The position numbers were made by a program, and so were the translations under genes. Below, piece by piece: positions 1 to 18,054 of a stretch of 64,000 nt of DNA (position 1 is its first letter; the number at the start of each line of letters is the position of its first letter). The notes below the pieces were generated by a model. That model searched no databases. It saw only the letters and a program-made list of their open reading frames with translations, and was not told the origin of the DNA. The DNA is from Yamagishiella unicocca (lineage: Eukaryota; Chlorophyta; Chlorophyceae; Chlamydomonadales; Volvocaceae), in assembly GCA_003116995.1 (NCBI GenBank), contig BDSL01000037.1, positions 310,001 through 374,000 of the forward strand, written 5' to 3'.

Positions 1-251
1 GGTATTAAGGACACCATGTGTCACTAGATGGAACCACCCTAAGCCTTATTGCAGTAACGTTGACGTGTATAGAGCGTGGTTGCATCGCAAGCGGAGCATG
101 TGTCGTACCCTCTTTTTTCCGTCTTTTCAAGACGATGTCGCGAGTCGCCTAAGATAGACGTGTGGTTCAACCTGAGACTCTCACATTTGAGAGCGAGTGG
201 CCTTTGACGATAGCTAAAATCGCGGTGGCGTAGTGTTTTTACGAAAGCGCC
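1..251. other. 5' flank of the dihydrolipoyl dehydrogenase gene
   Basis: No gene was recognised here. The stretch ends at the DLD start codon and should hold its promoter and 5' UTR. No clear TATA box or other named element was seen. Confidence 0.5.
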
Positions 252-7163
<6,912 letters not shown>

Positions 7164-9297
7164 GTGGCGAACCCGTCGGCAGCGTCGGCCGGTTTGATGG
7201 GTCGGCCGGGTCAGCTGAGGTGGCTGGGTCAGCCGGGTCGGCCGGATCAGCTGAGGTGGCTGGGCCAGCGGAGGGTCGGTGGGTCGGCGTCTGTTTGCCG
7301 CAGCGCAGCAAAGTGCATTGCAGCGCGTGGAGCGGCGCGGGTTGAGCGAGGTCGGGTTGAGTTTGGTGGAGTTGAGCTGCCGGTCCGTCGGTTCTTCATC
7401 GCGCTCGTCACTGCGTTGGTGCGGGTGGTGCTGCGTCATCGCCGACGACCCAAGGGAAGGGAAGGGCGAGGTCGCGACCATCAAGGCGGGGCCGCTGTGA
7501 AAGGCGATGGCAGGCCAGAATGTGGGCCTTGGGGCGTTCGGAGGGCCGCAAGCAATCAGAGAAATTCCTGGACCGGGCCACGTTCCTCGGCCTGGCACCA
7601 GGACGTTATCCCTGGGCGGACGCCCAACGGCCGCATTCAGGACGGAGACACGGAGTCGCAAAGGCCACGACAACGGGCAATGGGTGAGCTAAGGTTCTTT
7701 GTAGCGTTGAGCGCCGGCAGCAGCCCGGTAAGGACCCTCTGGTAGGGACAGGGTGGGTGAGTGTGGTGGTGCGATGGTGCTTGTAAGGCAGCAACTCCTG
7801 AGTCCCGGTTCAACATGGACGCGGCTGGGCCGAAGGTACGGTGGCAGTGAGGAACGGAGGGCGAAGCTACTCGAAAAAGGTTTCCAGAAGCGTCCTGGGT
7901 ACGAACCGTTGTAGTGCCGCTCACGTACTCATCAGATCAGCAGGTGTGTAATGGTGTAAGCCTCCTTGGAAGCGTAAGAAACGGCCCTCCCTGGAGCCGC
8001 GACACGCGTTCGCGTGTCTTCAGTGCGCGAGCATACGGAGGGCATATTGGCAAGCTGCGAGCGCGTACACCACGGTACACCATAAGCAGCATGGTACGTC
8101 GTCGCGGCATTGCGCGAACAAACACCCTAGGCTCAAGCACTTACGGCATGCTCTACGACCTGTCACAGGTGCACGCGGAGGGCAGGGTGCAGAAGGAAAA
8201 TGCCGATGTGTTCTAATTCTTTGCTATTGCCGGTGTTCTCTCACGGAGCCTCAGGCATGGGCGCCTGATAAGACCGGCTCCACTAGCCCCACTAGCTTCA
8301 GCAATATTGTCCCTACGTCTACGGTGCGACGAGCCCGGGCGTTGTCTGCACAGGCAGACGTGGGATGCTCCAGAGGCTGTCCAGCCGCCGCCGGCCTGTT
8401 TATAATCCTCATTGTATGTCAGATTGTTTACAAGCTGCCGAAACAAGGGACAGGGCGACCGCCTGTCGATGAAGGTCCCCAACCAACAGGCCGCCCCTCC
8501 TCGGTAGCGAGTCGTAAGCTCGGGGAACCCTACGCAGTCCCACATCGATGGTCCACATTCCTCGACACCTCAAAAACGCCATCGGTAACTGCCATCGATT
8601 GCCTAGTGTAAGCCCCAAAGCTACGGTGCCCGACGAAGCAAGTAATGGGCTCTGTGAGGCGCCAAGATGGCGAAATCAATCGTCCCGCCGGGGACGACAG
8701 CCTCCCCTGACACTCCCGCCTAGCACAGCCCCGCCCAGCTGGCAGCCAGGTCTACTATAGAAATAGGTAATGACTTCCATTAGCAGTAGGTATCACAGCG
8801 GATGACGCATCAAGAGGCAGAGCAATCCGGCGGCCGATCGTCACGTACCATGCAGGAAATTAGGACGCACTCGCGCTCGTCTCGTGTAACGACGTGCGAG
8901 ACCCTGACACCATGTGCTACCTTGGCGTTGGGGTATGAAAGTAACCAGTATAATGCTTCCGTCACAGAAGCTCAGAGCCGTACACGCATAAAGGGCAAAA
9001 TGAACGGTAATTTGACACGTACGCACACAGGCGAATTATTCCCGCTGGCAGTCTCCTCGATGGCGGCGGCACCCTATCACCACAATCACATGATGTCGGA
9101 ATTCGTTACCACCAAACGCAAACATCCTTCCTACATCAGGGCTGTTTTTCACTTGTTGACGGCCGTTGCTTGCATTTGTGCTGGAGAAGAAGGGAAAAAC
9201 GGGTACCCGCTCGACCTGGCCCGACGTGAAGATTGCCAGCAGCCCGACGATAGCCAGACCAAACAGGACCCTATCAAATTGGTGTCTTCCACACGCC
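7164..9297. other. convergent intergenic region: DLD and rhodanese 3' ends
   Basis: No further gene was recognised between the DLD stop at 7163 and the stop of the opposing rhodanese gene at 9298. The stretch should hold both 3' UTRs. The first part has simple GGGTCGGCCGG-type repetition near 7190-7270. Open frames here, including one covering 8802-9350 (+), show no domain that I recognise. Confidence 0.6.
7947..7959 (+). terminator. candidate TGTAA polyadenylation signals for DLD
   Basis: Two TGTAA pentamers, at 7947-7951 and 7955-7959, lie about 790 bp after the DLD stop. TGTAA is the usual poly(A) signal of volvocine algae (established). A pentamer arises by chance often, so the assignment is tentative. 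Confidence 0.45.
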
Positions 9298-10205
9298 TCA
9301 GCTCTTCATGCCGGTTGCAATTGGGTACTTCGCCGCAACCCATTTTGTGATGCCCCCGTCCATGGCGTAGACCCTGACCTTGGCGTAGGCCTTCAGCTTC
9401 GCGAACTGGGCGCAGGCGACCATGGCAGTCTGCGCATCTGCGACACACGCGGCAATTTGTATTGGGGGGCCGGGGGCGTTACATCATGTCTGCAGTTACC
9501 AGCGGATCAAACCCTAGACATACAAGTACTAAAGTAGATACACGTACATCAGCATGAGCCGCGGTGCACGTGCCGCAGAGTGCAGTACAGTGCCGTAATC
9601 GGTAGATGAGGAGAGGCTACAGTGCCCCGGTAGGTGCACTCATCTACTTCAGCTTACCGGTTCCGTAGCAGGCCACATCCTTGGTGGGGTCTACGCGGCG
9701 CTTCTTGTTGTTGAACTGTCCGGCCACCGTCTTCGCGGTCGCGTACGGCACGCTACGCGCGCCGGGCACGTGACTCAGCGGGAACAGTGTTTTCGGTCGC
9801 ACATCCAGGAACGTGACGTTGGGAGTGGTAGAGCCGGTGGGCCTGTTGCTGAGCCAGAGTTTGTGGAAGGCGGCGACGTCTATCATCACAACCTGCGGCG
9901 CGGTCGGCGGTGTTCTAGTGCTGCCGCTTGGAGCCTGGAGCTTGCGCCTCAAGCCACCGGAATCTGCACCCATCGGCCGGTGGTGACGGGGGAAATGCGG
10001 CGGGTGCTAGGTTGCATGGCATGGCTGCTGTTGCTTGGGGCAAGGTAAACCTCGGTCGTGCTATTATGTGCTAGGTACAACACTGCTCGTCGGTGCAATC
10101 AACCTCTTCTAACCTCTTACCTGCAGCAGCAGTTGCCACGCAGAACAGGACGCAGAGCACGACTGCCTGCGGATTATAAAGCATGGAATATATTGGAGCT
10201 GCCAT
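9298..10205 (-). CDS. secretory rhodanese-domain protein
   Basis: Single-domain sulfurtransferase fold of 176 residues. Exons: 10205-10121, 9963-9658, 9437-9298 (531 nt), with phases 1 and 1 agreeing and GT-AG borders. The start is the first ATG of the exon encoding a hydrophobic N-terminus (residues 13-28, ending ATAAA), which looks like a cleavable signal peptide or anchor. The rhodanese domain spans about 51-172: LDVRP at 81-85, HVPGA at 93-97, a candidate active-site Cys127 in KDVACYGTD, and the closing DGGITKW at 158-164. The active loop CYGTDAQ is short and lacks the basic residues of classical thiosulfate sulfurtransferases, so substrate and even catalysis are open. The two flanking genes are unrelated. 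The family call is firm; exon 1 and secretion are inferred from phase and hydrophobicity. Confidence 0.85.
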
Positions 10206-12057
10206 TAGGTGTTGAAGGGCGCAAGTCGACCATGCACGCCTTCTGATTGAAGCGTGCGCGCCAGACATCTCGCCCCGCGCCCGCTGTTTCCAAAGCGTTT
10301 CGATGCCATGACAGAGGTGCAAGTATTAACGTGGCAGGGATTCCACGTACCAGAGCATAACCATCGCGACGCAGCGCTGCGGCCTTCATTGTGGGTAGCT
10401 TTACGCCCGCCACGCAAATCGTCGTCCGGACCGTCCCGTCGCTTCGGCGTTAAAGCTGCTTTTGCGGTAAAGGTTAAACTAGTTCAGCTATGTGCCTCTC
10501 AGTAAACTCACGATATCCTGTGCGCTTTTATATTGGAGAATTTCTGCCCGAACGAGGTTTACGAATGCACCTGAATTCGGTTTTACGAACATGCAGGTTC
10601 ATCGCAGATACCTCTCACAATGTCCCGCGAATTTAATCATAAAATTTGCTGAATATACAGCTGTATAAAGGGTTTATTTGACACAGAGGAGAGCGGATAT
10701 AGGAGGAAGTCTTGCACACCGCCCCTGACTGACGACACGCGACGTGAGGCGTATGCGAAGCGCAGAGAGGCGCAGAACCTCCAACAATCAACACCCAAAG
10801 CTCCTTATTCCGTTAATTTTGAGGCACGCACATTGGGCTTACTGGAGGTCATGGAGCGTACGCGGTCGGTAGCTTCTGCAGTGCGTACGGCTGGCCGCAG
10901 TCGGACAGCGCCAGCTAGCATGCCTCTTGAAACGCGTGCAAGAGGCAGTTTGCCAGTTTCGATTACGAACTGTGGGATTGACCGCATTCTTTTATTTTCG
11001 TTTAAACACCATGTTATGTTTTCAGGATGTTTAGGATAACCGCAACGCTGGTGCAAATACCTAGATTTACTGGATCTGCGCCCCCGAACTTTGATGCTTG
11101 GCGTTACGCCGGAGCTGAAGGCACATCGCGGAGCCCTTGAAGGGCCACAGTCCATGGTCAGGCGGTTGTGTCCATATCCCTGTAACGTTCACGATTCGCT
11201 GACACCGCCGGGAACGTTCCATCGCAGCGGGAACCAAAGTTGAAGGCCGCATACATGGGGGGCACCAAGTAAGAGGCAGATCTATGCAATAATGAGAGAA
11301 ATACATAATCCCGGAAAAGGCATGAGCACACGCCCAAAGCCGTACCGCTGAAGGAACAGCTGATCCTGCTGCGTCGGGTTTGTAAGGGTTTATACTCTTC
11401 CGGGCTTATACCGGTACTTTTGTTGCGCTTCTGAGAAACCCGGCCCATACGCTTTGTCAGCCGGACAAAGCATTCAGGAGGCAGTATCGACTTGCAGTAT
11501 TGGAATCCAGAAGGCCATCGCAGTCTTACAAAATGGACAGGCCGACAGCGTCGGACGTGCATCGGCCTCGATACCGGTACGGCTCTTCCCCCCCCACTGC
11601 CCACAACTCGCCCGTGGGGGCGGTCCTCGTGTAACCTCCGGATGGTTCTCACGCTGCCCACCGGCGTGCGGCCGTACACCAGTAACCGCGAATAACCTTG
11701 ATAACAAGCAGGCGGTCCCCAAGGCCCTTCACCTGCGCTTATAGCCGCGGATGCAGACCCCTGTACCCGCTGCCTGCTGCTGCTGCTCGATTGGGGTGGG
11801 CCCCAAAGCCAGGTAAAGAAAGCAGCAGGTCCATGCCCAGAGGGCCCTGCCCGCCCCTCCTGCCCTGCCCGCCCCTCCTGCTGCGACACGGACTGCTGCA
11901 AGACACCATCCCTGACACACGAGGAACCCGCCTACCTGCCCTGCTGCCCACCTGCCAGCTCTCGTGCCCCGCCACTGCTGCGCCTGCTGTATCCTACCTC
12001 AAGCGAGACCGCCAAAAGGTTCCTCATGCCTGCAACCTCCCCTCCACGGCTGCTTGC

Positions 12058-12062
12058 TTACA
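12058..12062 (-). terminator. candidate TGTAA polyadenylation signal for CSN4
   Basis: TTACA on the plus strand reads TGTAA on the coding strand, about 300 bp past the CSN4 stop. It is plausible but unproved. Confidence 0.35.
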
Positions 12063-12242
12063 CGCCGAGCCTGCACCCAGCACCTCCGCGTCCGCTCCCC
12101 CCCTTCACCCCACGCCCGCCACTACGCCCCAGGCCAGCCAACTCCGGCGTCGGCGCCTAGCCAGCCAGCTGAAGCCGGTCTCTGGTTCGGCGCGCCATAC
12201 CACACATACCTTCCCACCACCTACCCTTGGCCCCTCCCCTCT

Positions 12243-12302
12243 AGGTGCCCGCCGACCATGCGCCAACTATCCTGTCCTTTTCGCGTCAACGGTCATTATG
12301 CC
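12243..12302 (-). repeat. dispersed repeat copy in the CSN4 3' UTR region
   Basis: Minus-oriented copy of the family seen at 2961-3015. It shares GACAGGATAG and the CGCATGGTCGGCGG segment. It starts about 60 bp beyond the CSN4 stop codon, so this copy is not intronic. Confidence 0.8.
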
Positions 12303-12362
12303 CTCCCTCCCCGTCAAGAGCCCGTCCCCAACCTGCTGCCGACCCATGCCACCCCGATGTCA

Positions 12363-15300
12363 TCATCGAGGTGCCGCTGCGGGGGCCACGGCTCCCGGTC
12401 CAGCCAGACCCAGCGCTGTCACGGAATCTAACAGCTCGCCCACCTTCCGGTGGCATGGGAGGGGATGAGAGTAGAGGCGGTGGGAAACGGGGAAAGCGGC
12501 ATCACGCGGTAGGTGGTGGTGATGGTGGGTTGTGGTGATGGTGGTGGGTGTGTGGTGGCGGGAGGTGGCGATGGTGGGTGGGACAAGGATTCGTGCTGTA
12601 CTGAAGACGGGTGCTGTGAGGGGTGGCGAGGGTGGGTGGGAGAATGATTCGTGCTGTACTGAAGACGGGTGCTGTGAGGGGTGGCGAGGGTGGGTGGGAG
12701 AAGGATTCATGCTGTACTGAAGACGGGTGCGGAGGAGGGCTGTCGGCGACGGAGGCGCGGGGTGGGCCGGCAGCCAGCAGGAGCCGGGTGTGCGCGTGGT
12801 TAGGCGGAAAGAGAAAGCGAACGACCCCAGTTGCCACGGGTGCTGCACCACAGGTACAGACCTGCCCACCGGTACGACACCCGGTGTACGACACCCCCGA
12901 CGTACGACGTACCTTGGCGCATGCGGCCCTGATGGAATCGTCCCACCGCAGCAGCGCCTCCACCTCCACCTTGGCGCCAAAATGGATCAGTTGGTCCACC
13001 TGATAGCGTACGGCAGGCCGACAGCGCGGTCGACAATGAGCGGAAACCTTTCTCTCTCGAAGAAGCCCAATCAGCATGCACTACGAGCCGCTCCCTATCT
13101 TACAACTCTTACGAGCCACATGGTTCACTGCTCCGTACCGTTGACCTCAGCCTCCCACGGCCCTCCTCTTCCCCCTCCTCGCCCACTTCCTGCCCCATCA
13201 CACCACCACTTTCCCTCCCCAGCTTGTAACCGCCATCTTCAACGCCCTTGGTTTGTCGGCCGTGGATTCGCGGACTATCGTTTACCCTCCAGCTTGTAAC
13301 CCCAAAACGCTCGTCCAAACAACCTTTGTCCCACTGGTTAAATGCCACTGCTGCGCCTTGACAGTCCACGAGGTCTACTCTCCGCCCCCTGCCCCCCCCC
13401 CCGGCCCCCGTCCTCCGCCCCCCGTCCTCCGCCCCCCGTCCTCCGCCCCCTGCCCCCGCCCCCGTCACTCGCCTGGTCGATACTGCCCGCCATGCGCCCT
13501 TCCGCCACCATATCTGCCGCTATGGCCTCAGCCGCCTCCGCGCTAACACCCAGCAGCCCTCCCAGCTGCACAGAACCGGGGATTGGGGTGATGGGGCGGG
13601 AAGGTGGGAAGGAAAGGGGGACGACGTCGGGATGAGATTGGCTATCGGAGCGCTGCGCGGCCGCCGGCTACATAATTGGACTTCTGGCTTCTCGTGGACC
13701 CAGTCTGGGCTTCTTTCGGTAACTATTGGCGCCCCGCACTGACTCCGGATTCCTTGGTCTCCTCGCGCTACGTATACTTCGCGGCTCAGCTCAGCATTTA
13801 TAAAACACAAAAATAATATACATATGCACACGCAATCATCTTGCCTGGTCCGTGCCGATGTTGCCGTACAGCCTCGACGCTGCCGCCAGGTTATGCTGTA
13901 CGACAGCGCGGTCCAGCACTGTGCCGCCTGCCCCCAGGGTGGCCACCTGGTGCGCCTTGAGGCGCTGGGAGAACGACTCCACATCGGACCTGACGCGGGG
14001 GGGAAGGGGGGGCATGAGGGGAGACCCGTGGGTCGGCGCAGGGGGGGGCATTAAAAGGAAGACCGGTGTATGCAGGGTGGGAGGGGGAGCATGAGAGGAA
14101 ACCCGCGGGTCGGCGCAAGGGGGCCCGGGCAGGAGAGGAGACCCGAGCGACGCGCAACCGCCATCGCCCCGCCGCTCAACTCCCAACCGCTAACCCACCT
14201 GTCCAGGATGCGCTCCAGGTAGACCTTCTGTAAGAATGGGTACAGATCGCCCAGCCGCGAGCTCCGCTCGTCCTGCAGGGGTGAAGATTTTGGAAGGTCG
14301 TTGCAGTGCCGTACGGCAACGCGGTCGGGGCGGACAGGGAGGTGAAGGGAGGGTACGGCGCGAGCAGGAGCGGGTTTTGCGGCAGCTGCGTGTGGGCCTT
14401 ACATCACCATCCCCCGCGCGCCTTCCCTCTCAACCCTCCCACACGCGTGTCCCCGTCGCCATCCTCGTCCCCGTCCCCCTCCCCGCGCACCTTGTACAGC
14501 GCCGCCAGCATGCGCGAACGCTGCGGCCCCGCCGGCGCCAGGATGGTGCACGTGATGGCAGAGCGCAGGGCCATCTCCAGGTCGCACTCGTCGAGCTGAA
14601 GCGGGCGAGGGGCGGGGGAGGGAGGGGGACGGGGCGGGAAGGCGCCGGGGGTTGTACGAACCGTTTCGAGACGGGACAGGCGCCGGGGGGGGAAGGGAGA
14701 CGGAGTGCGTGAGGCGGGGTGCGGGAAGGTGGGTGCGGGAAGTGGGGCCGTGGGGAGGGCAAAGGGTGGGTGGGGTCCTGGCTAGAGTGAGAATGGGGAG
14801 TTGACCGGAACGGACGGGGCCGTGGTGTAGGGTATGTGCAGGGTCATGAAGTCATGAAGTGGTGTCCTGGCTGGGGTCAGGCGGTGACAGAAACACACCC
14901 AAACCCACCCCGCCAAGTCTCCCCGCTCTGGGTTTTAGGGTTTAAGGGTTTTAGAGTTTTCCTATCTGTCGGCCCCGGGTTCCCCCTGAAGCCGCCCTGG
15001 TAGCCGCTCTCCCGACCTGCAGTGCCACCGCCACGGGCCGCACGGACGACAGCTCGTAGTAGCGCAGTGCGGCTTCCAGGAAGCGCCGCTTGGCGTCCAG
15101 GATGCGGGCGTAGCAGGTCTGGGGTTTGGGGGCAGCCGGGGGGAGGGGAGATTTGAGTCCATGAGGGGTCGCCACGTCCCTCCACCATCGGTTGAACGGT
15201 TAACCATGGGCCCATCTGTCCATAAGCAGCAACAACATAACGGACGAGGTCCGGGCGCGCGACAAGTGGGGTCAACGCAAGCTGTAAACAAAGTCGGCTC

Positions 15301-17226
15301 CAGGGGGTTTGAATGGAGTCGGCTTGGCATGTTAGGATGGCCGGAGTACCCATGGGACGGTGCCGGAGGTGGGCCGCAGGAAGAGCTGCGTCTTGCACGT
15401 CTGATGGTTGGAGGCCGAGAAGGTCCCAGGACGAGGTTGGAATCTGAAAGCGAATAGCGGCATCGTCGAGATTCCGTCGGGACCACATCTTGGTAGCCTC
15501 CCCTCCAGCCCCCGTGCGGAATGACGAAAAGTGTCGTGTCGTACCTTGTACTGCAGCTCCAGAGCCTCGTCCTTGCAGCTACTGATGAGCGCGGCAGCCT
15601 TCTTGATGTACATCTCGGCGTTGACCGAGTCGTCGTCCTGTACGGCACACAGTACGGCACCAAAAACGCGTGGTGCCTGCTTTTCTGCCAAGAGAGGCTG
15701 AGCAGGGTGCTTTGCTGAGCCTTATGCCGGCCGCACATCAGGCCAGACCTGGACGCAACACACCATGTCAACTGGGAACGACGCAACATGCCACATTGCC
15801 GTACCTCCAGATACAACATCGCGATCTTTATGTTCTTGCCCAGCTTGTACGCCTGCTCCACTGCGCGACCGCCCGACTCCAGGTCGATCCCGGACAGGAC
15901 CTGTGTACGACAAGCGTACAGCAAATTGGACCATGCCGTATTCCCCTCCAACTGAACTGGCCCAGTTGCCATATTAGGACACCGCAAGAGGGCTGCGGGC
16001 GCCCCACCACAGCGCGTCAAGGCGTCTGGTGATCGACGGCTCGTGTTCTTCGTATTGAATTGCGTCACACGGATCCGAAACCACTGCCACTTTCCCCACA
16101 ACCTCCGCAACATCGGAAGTGGCCCCCAAGCCGACCACCTCCCACTGCGCCTGGGTCTCAAAACGCAACAAACCGCCCCGCCCTCCCGCCCACGTCCCAT
16201 CAGCGTCAGTGCCCGCCCGGGGCCGCCCCCACCGTCAGCCCCCACCGGGACGCCCCCCGTCCCCGCCCCCGGTCCCCGCCCCCGGTCCCCGCCCCCGGTC
16301 CCCGCCCCCACCTGCGCCGCCTTGCTCCACTCTTCTTCCTTCTCCAGCGCCCCCGCCAGGTTCTCCCGCAGCAACACCACGCTGTCCTCGAACGACACCA
16401 CGCGAGGCTGTAGCCGCTCAAGCACACTGTGCAACATGAGGGTAGCGGAGGGAGGGAGGGAGGGAGGGAGGCAGGAGAGGGGGGAGAGGAAGGAGGCAAG
16501 TATGGGGCGCAGTGCGGTTCGGGGTAATGGTTTACCGGGTGGGGAGTGACACAGTGAAACGTGTCTAGGTACCCACTTCGTGCACTGGGCCCAGATGGGT
16601 GCGCGGTGTTGCTTGGACGCAGCGCTTGTCGGGCATCGCCATCCCTCATATGGCGATATCAATATCAGCGACGTCTGAGCACCGCAAGGGGCACGTGCCT
16701 GTATCGATGCGTTTTGGAGTTTGCCCACGTACCACCACCGTCCCCTTCCTTGCCTAGACGCCCACCCCTACGCCTCCACATCCCAAGGACTTACGCTGTC
16801 GCTGTCGCCACGTGCGACGCCGAAGGAAACCGCGCGATGCCCTGAGCGAACAGCAGCAGCAGCTGACGGCTTATGACCAGGGGCACCTCATCCGTCAGCA
16901 CTGTGGATGGAGGTCAGGCCATAACGCAATTAATTCCATGTCTTGTGATCGTATCCATGTGCTATTGAATTAGGCTTCCGGTATCAGGCTGGGTGCGTGC
17001 GGAGTTCCATGCGCGCCTTTCGACACGCGATCCTCGCTATTGTACCAAGCATTAGTACCGTGTCCTCAGTGATGCTTCACTTACTATGGTTGACGAATTC
17101 CTTGCAAGCATCCGGTTCGCCGGCGTCCAGGATCTGTTGAAGCGCGCCCTTGTAGGCCTCTGTCTTTTGCCGCTGGTCCGCTATTTGCGAAATAGGCGCA
17201 AGTAGCTGTTGTGCCATCTGTGTCAT
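12363..17226 (-). CDS. CSN4: COP9 signalosome complex subunit 4
   Basis: PCI-domain subunit of the COP9 signalosome, which removes NEDD8 from cullin-RING ligases. Exons: 17226-17085, 16900-16795, 16426-16312, 15900-15805, 15637-15545, 15118-15017, 14595-14491, 14272-14199, 13989-13845, 13565-13473, 12999-12913, 12443-12363. The 1239 nt give 412 residues, close to the usual 400-410, with all phases consistent. Diagnostic segments include LERLQPRVVSFED, EEEWSKAAQ, CYARILDAKRRFLEAALRY, AGPQRSRMLAALYKDER, LDRAVVQHNLAAASRLYGNI (winged-helix entry) and EGRMAGSIDQVDQLIHF. Introns 9 and 10 have GC donors (CAG|GCAAGA, CAG|GCGAGT); no GT alternative keeps both frame and homology. A second in-frame ATG at 17215 is an alternative start. 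The last exon acceptor is AAG. Intron 11 carries a minisatellite and intron 6 a telomere-like stretch. Confidence 0.93.
12590..12730. repeat. 57-bp minisatellite in CSN4 intron 11
   Basis: About 2.4 near-identical copies of a 57-bp unit containing TGCTGTACTGAAGACGGGTG and then GAGGGTGGGTGGGAGAA. Confidence 0.9.
13235..13281 (-). repeat. 45-bp repeat shared with 25697-25742
   Basis: The reverse complement of this part of CSN4 intron 10 matches 25697-25742 almost throughout (core CGCGAATCCACGGCCGACAA, then ACCAAGG and GAAGATGGCG), with about three differences. It is a dispersed sequence of unknown origin. Confidence 0.8.
14931..14956 (+). repeat. interstitial telomere-like stretch
   Basis: Reads as TTTTAGGG, TTTAAGGG, TTTTAGAG in register, matching the Chlamydomonas telomere unit TTTTAGGG with two changes. 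It lies in CSN4 intron 6 (14596-15016). Confidence 0.6.
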
Positions 17227-18054
17227 CCCTGAAGGGCGGCCCTACGGGGCTCGCCCAAGTGTTAGCCAATCGGTGCCGTCTATATAGATGTTGGAAGTGT
17301 CAAGCTTGAATAAAAAGCACAAACTATACAAAATGAAACGGGTGGTAACCAAGTTGATGCAAATGATCACATTGGTAATGCCACAGAGCTATGCTTCACA
17401 TTACAGCCGGAGCTCCCGGCAAGGCAACGCACGCTGGTACCGGCAACCAAGCCATAGTAACATGCAAAAAGAATTAATGCAAACTACAAGAACAGGGGCA
17501 CGCACTCAGGCAGGCAGGCTCTCTTCTAACCGCCACGACGACTACCTGCACAAACCGTAGCCATCCCAAGGGGTTCCACCCACCCTCTGCACAGCAGTTC
17601 CCGCCATGTTTCATCCCCCACCGAAATACGTGTCAAGCCTCCAAGAGATTTGGCGGAATGTGGGCAAAGTATGAATGAATCCTGCACCCTTGGCAGCGTT
17701 GGGGCTTGGGCCCTTGGCAGACGTCATGGGTCCTCATCTTGCCAAACTCTTTTCGGCTAGCAAAGCATTTAAAATAGGCGTGAAGCCTCATAACAGCTCT
17801 ATGGCGATTTTGCCGGATGAACCCAGCTGCAGGATTTGCAAGGTATACTGTACGACGTCTGTCCTGTTTGCCGGTTAATTCCACACGGCTCGATAAGGTG
17901 CATATTCTTTGCATGTGGTCAGTACGCTGCAGCGTTTTAATTCTTTACTTGTGTTACCGTATACCTTGATGTCGCATCCGTAATCCTTACAATCCCACCC
18001 TTGTGCTTCCGCGGACGTGGTGCCCGGTCGACATACGTAATCGGTGCCTTACAG
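17227..18054. other. divergent promoter region, CSN4 and methyltransferase
   Basis: The 828 bp between two divergent start codons hold both promoters and 5' UTRs. The sequence directly before the methyltransferase ATG (CTTACAG) resembles an acceptor, so a 5' UTR intron may end there. No other element was identified. Confidence 0.55.

Larger units (their letters stand above)
10206..12362. other. interval between rhodanese 5' end and CSN4 3' end
   Basis: Both neighbours run on the minus strand, so this should hold the rhodanese promoter and the CSN4 3' UTR. A 247-codon minus-strand open frame at 11158-11901 has no recognisable domain and was not called. A dispersed repeat copy lies at 12243-12302. 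Confidence 0.55.

Noticed and set aside
8802..9350. Plus-strand open frame of 182 codons
   Set aside because: It overlaps the last rhodanese exon on the other strand and has no family signature.
11158..11901. Minus-strand open frame of 247 codons
   Set aside because: No recognisable domain, low-complexity start, and it lies in the likely CSN4 3' flank; not supported as a gene.
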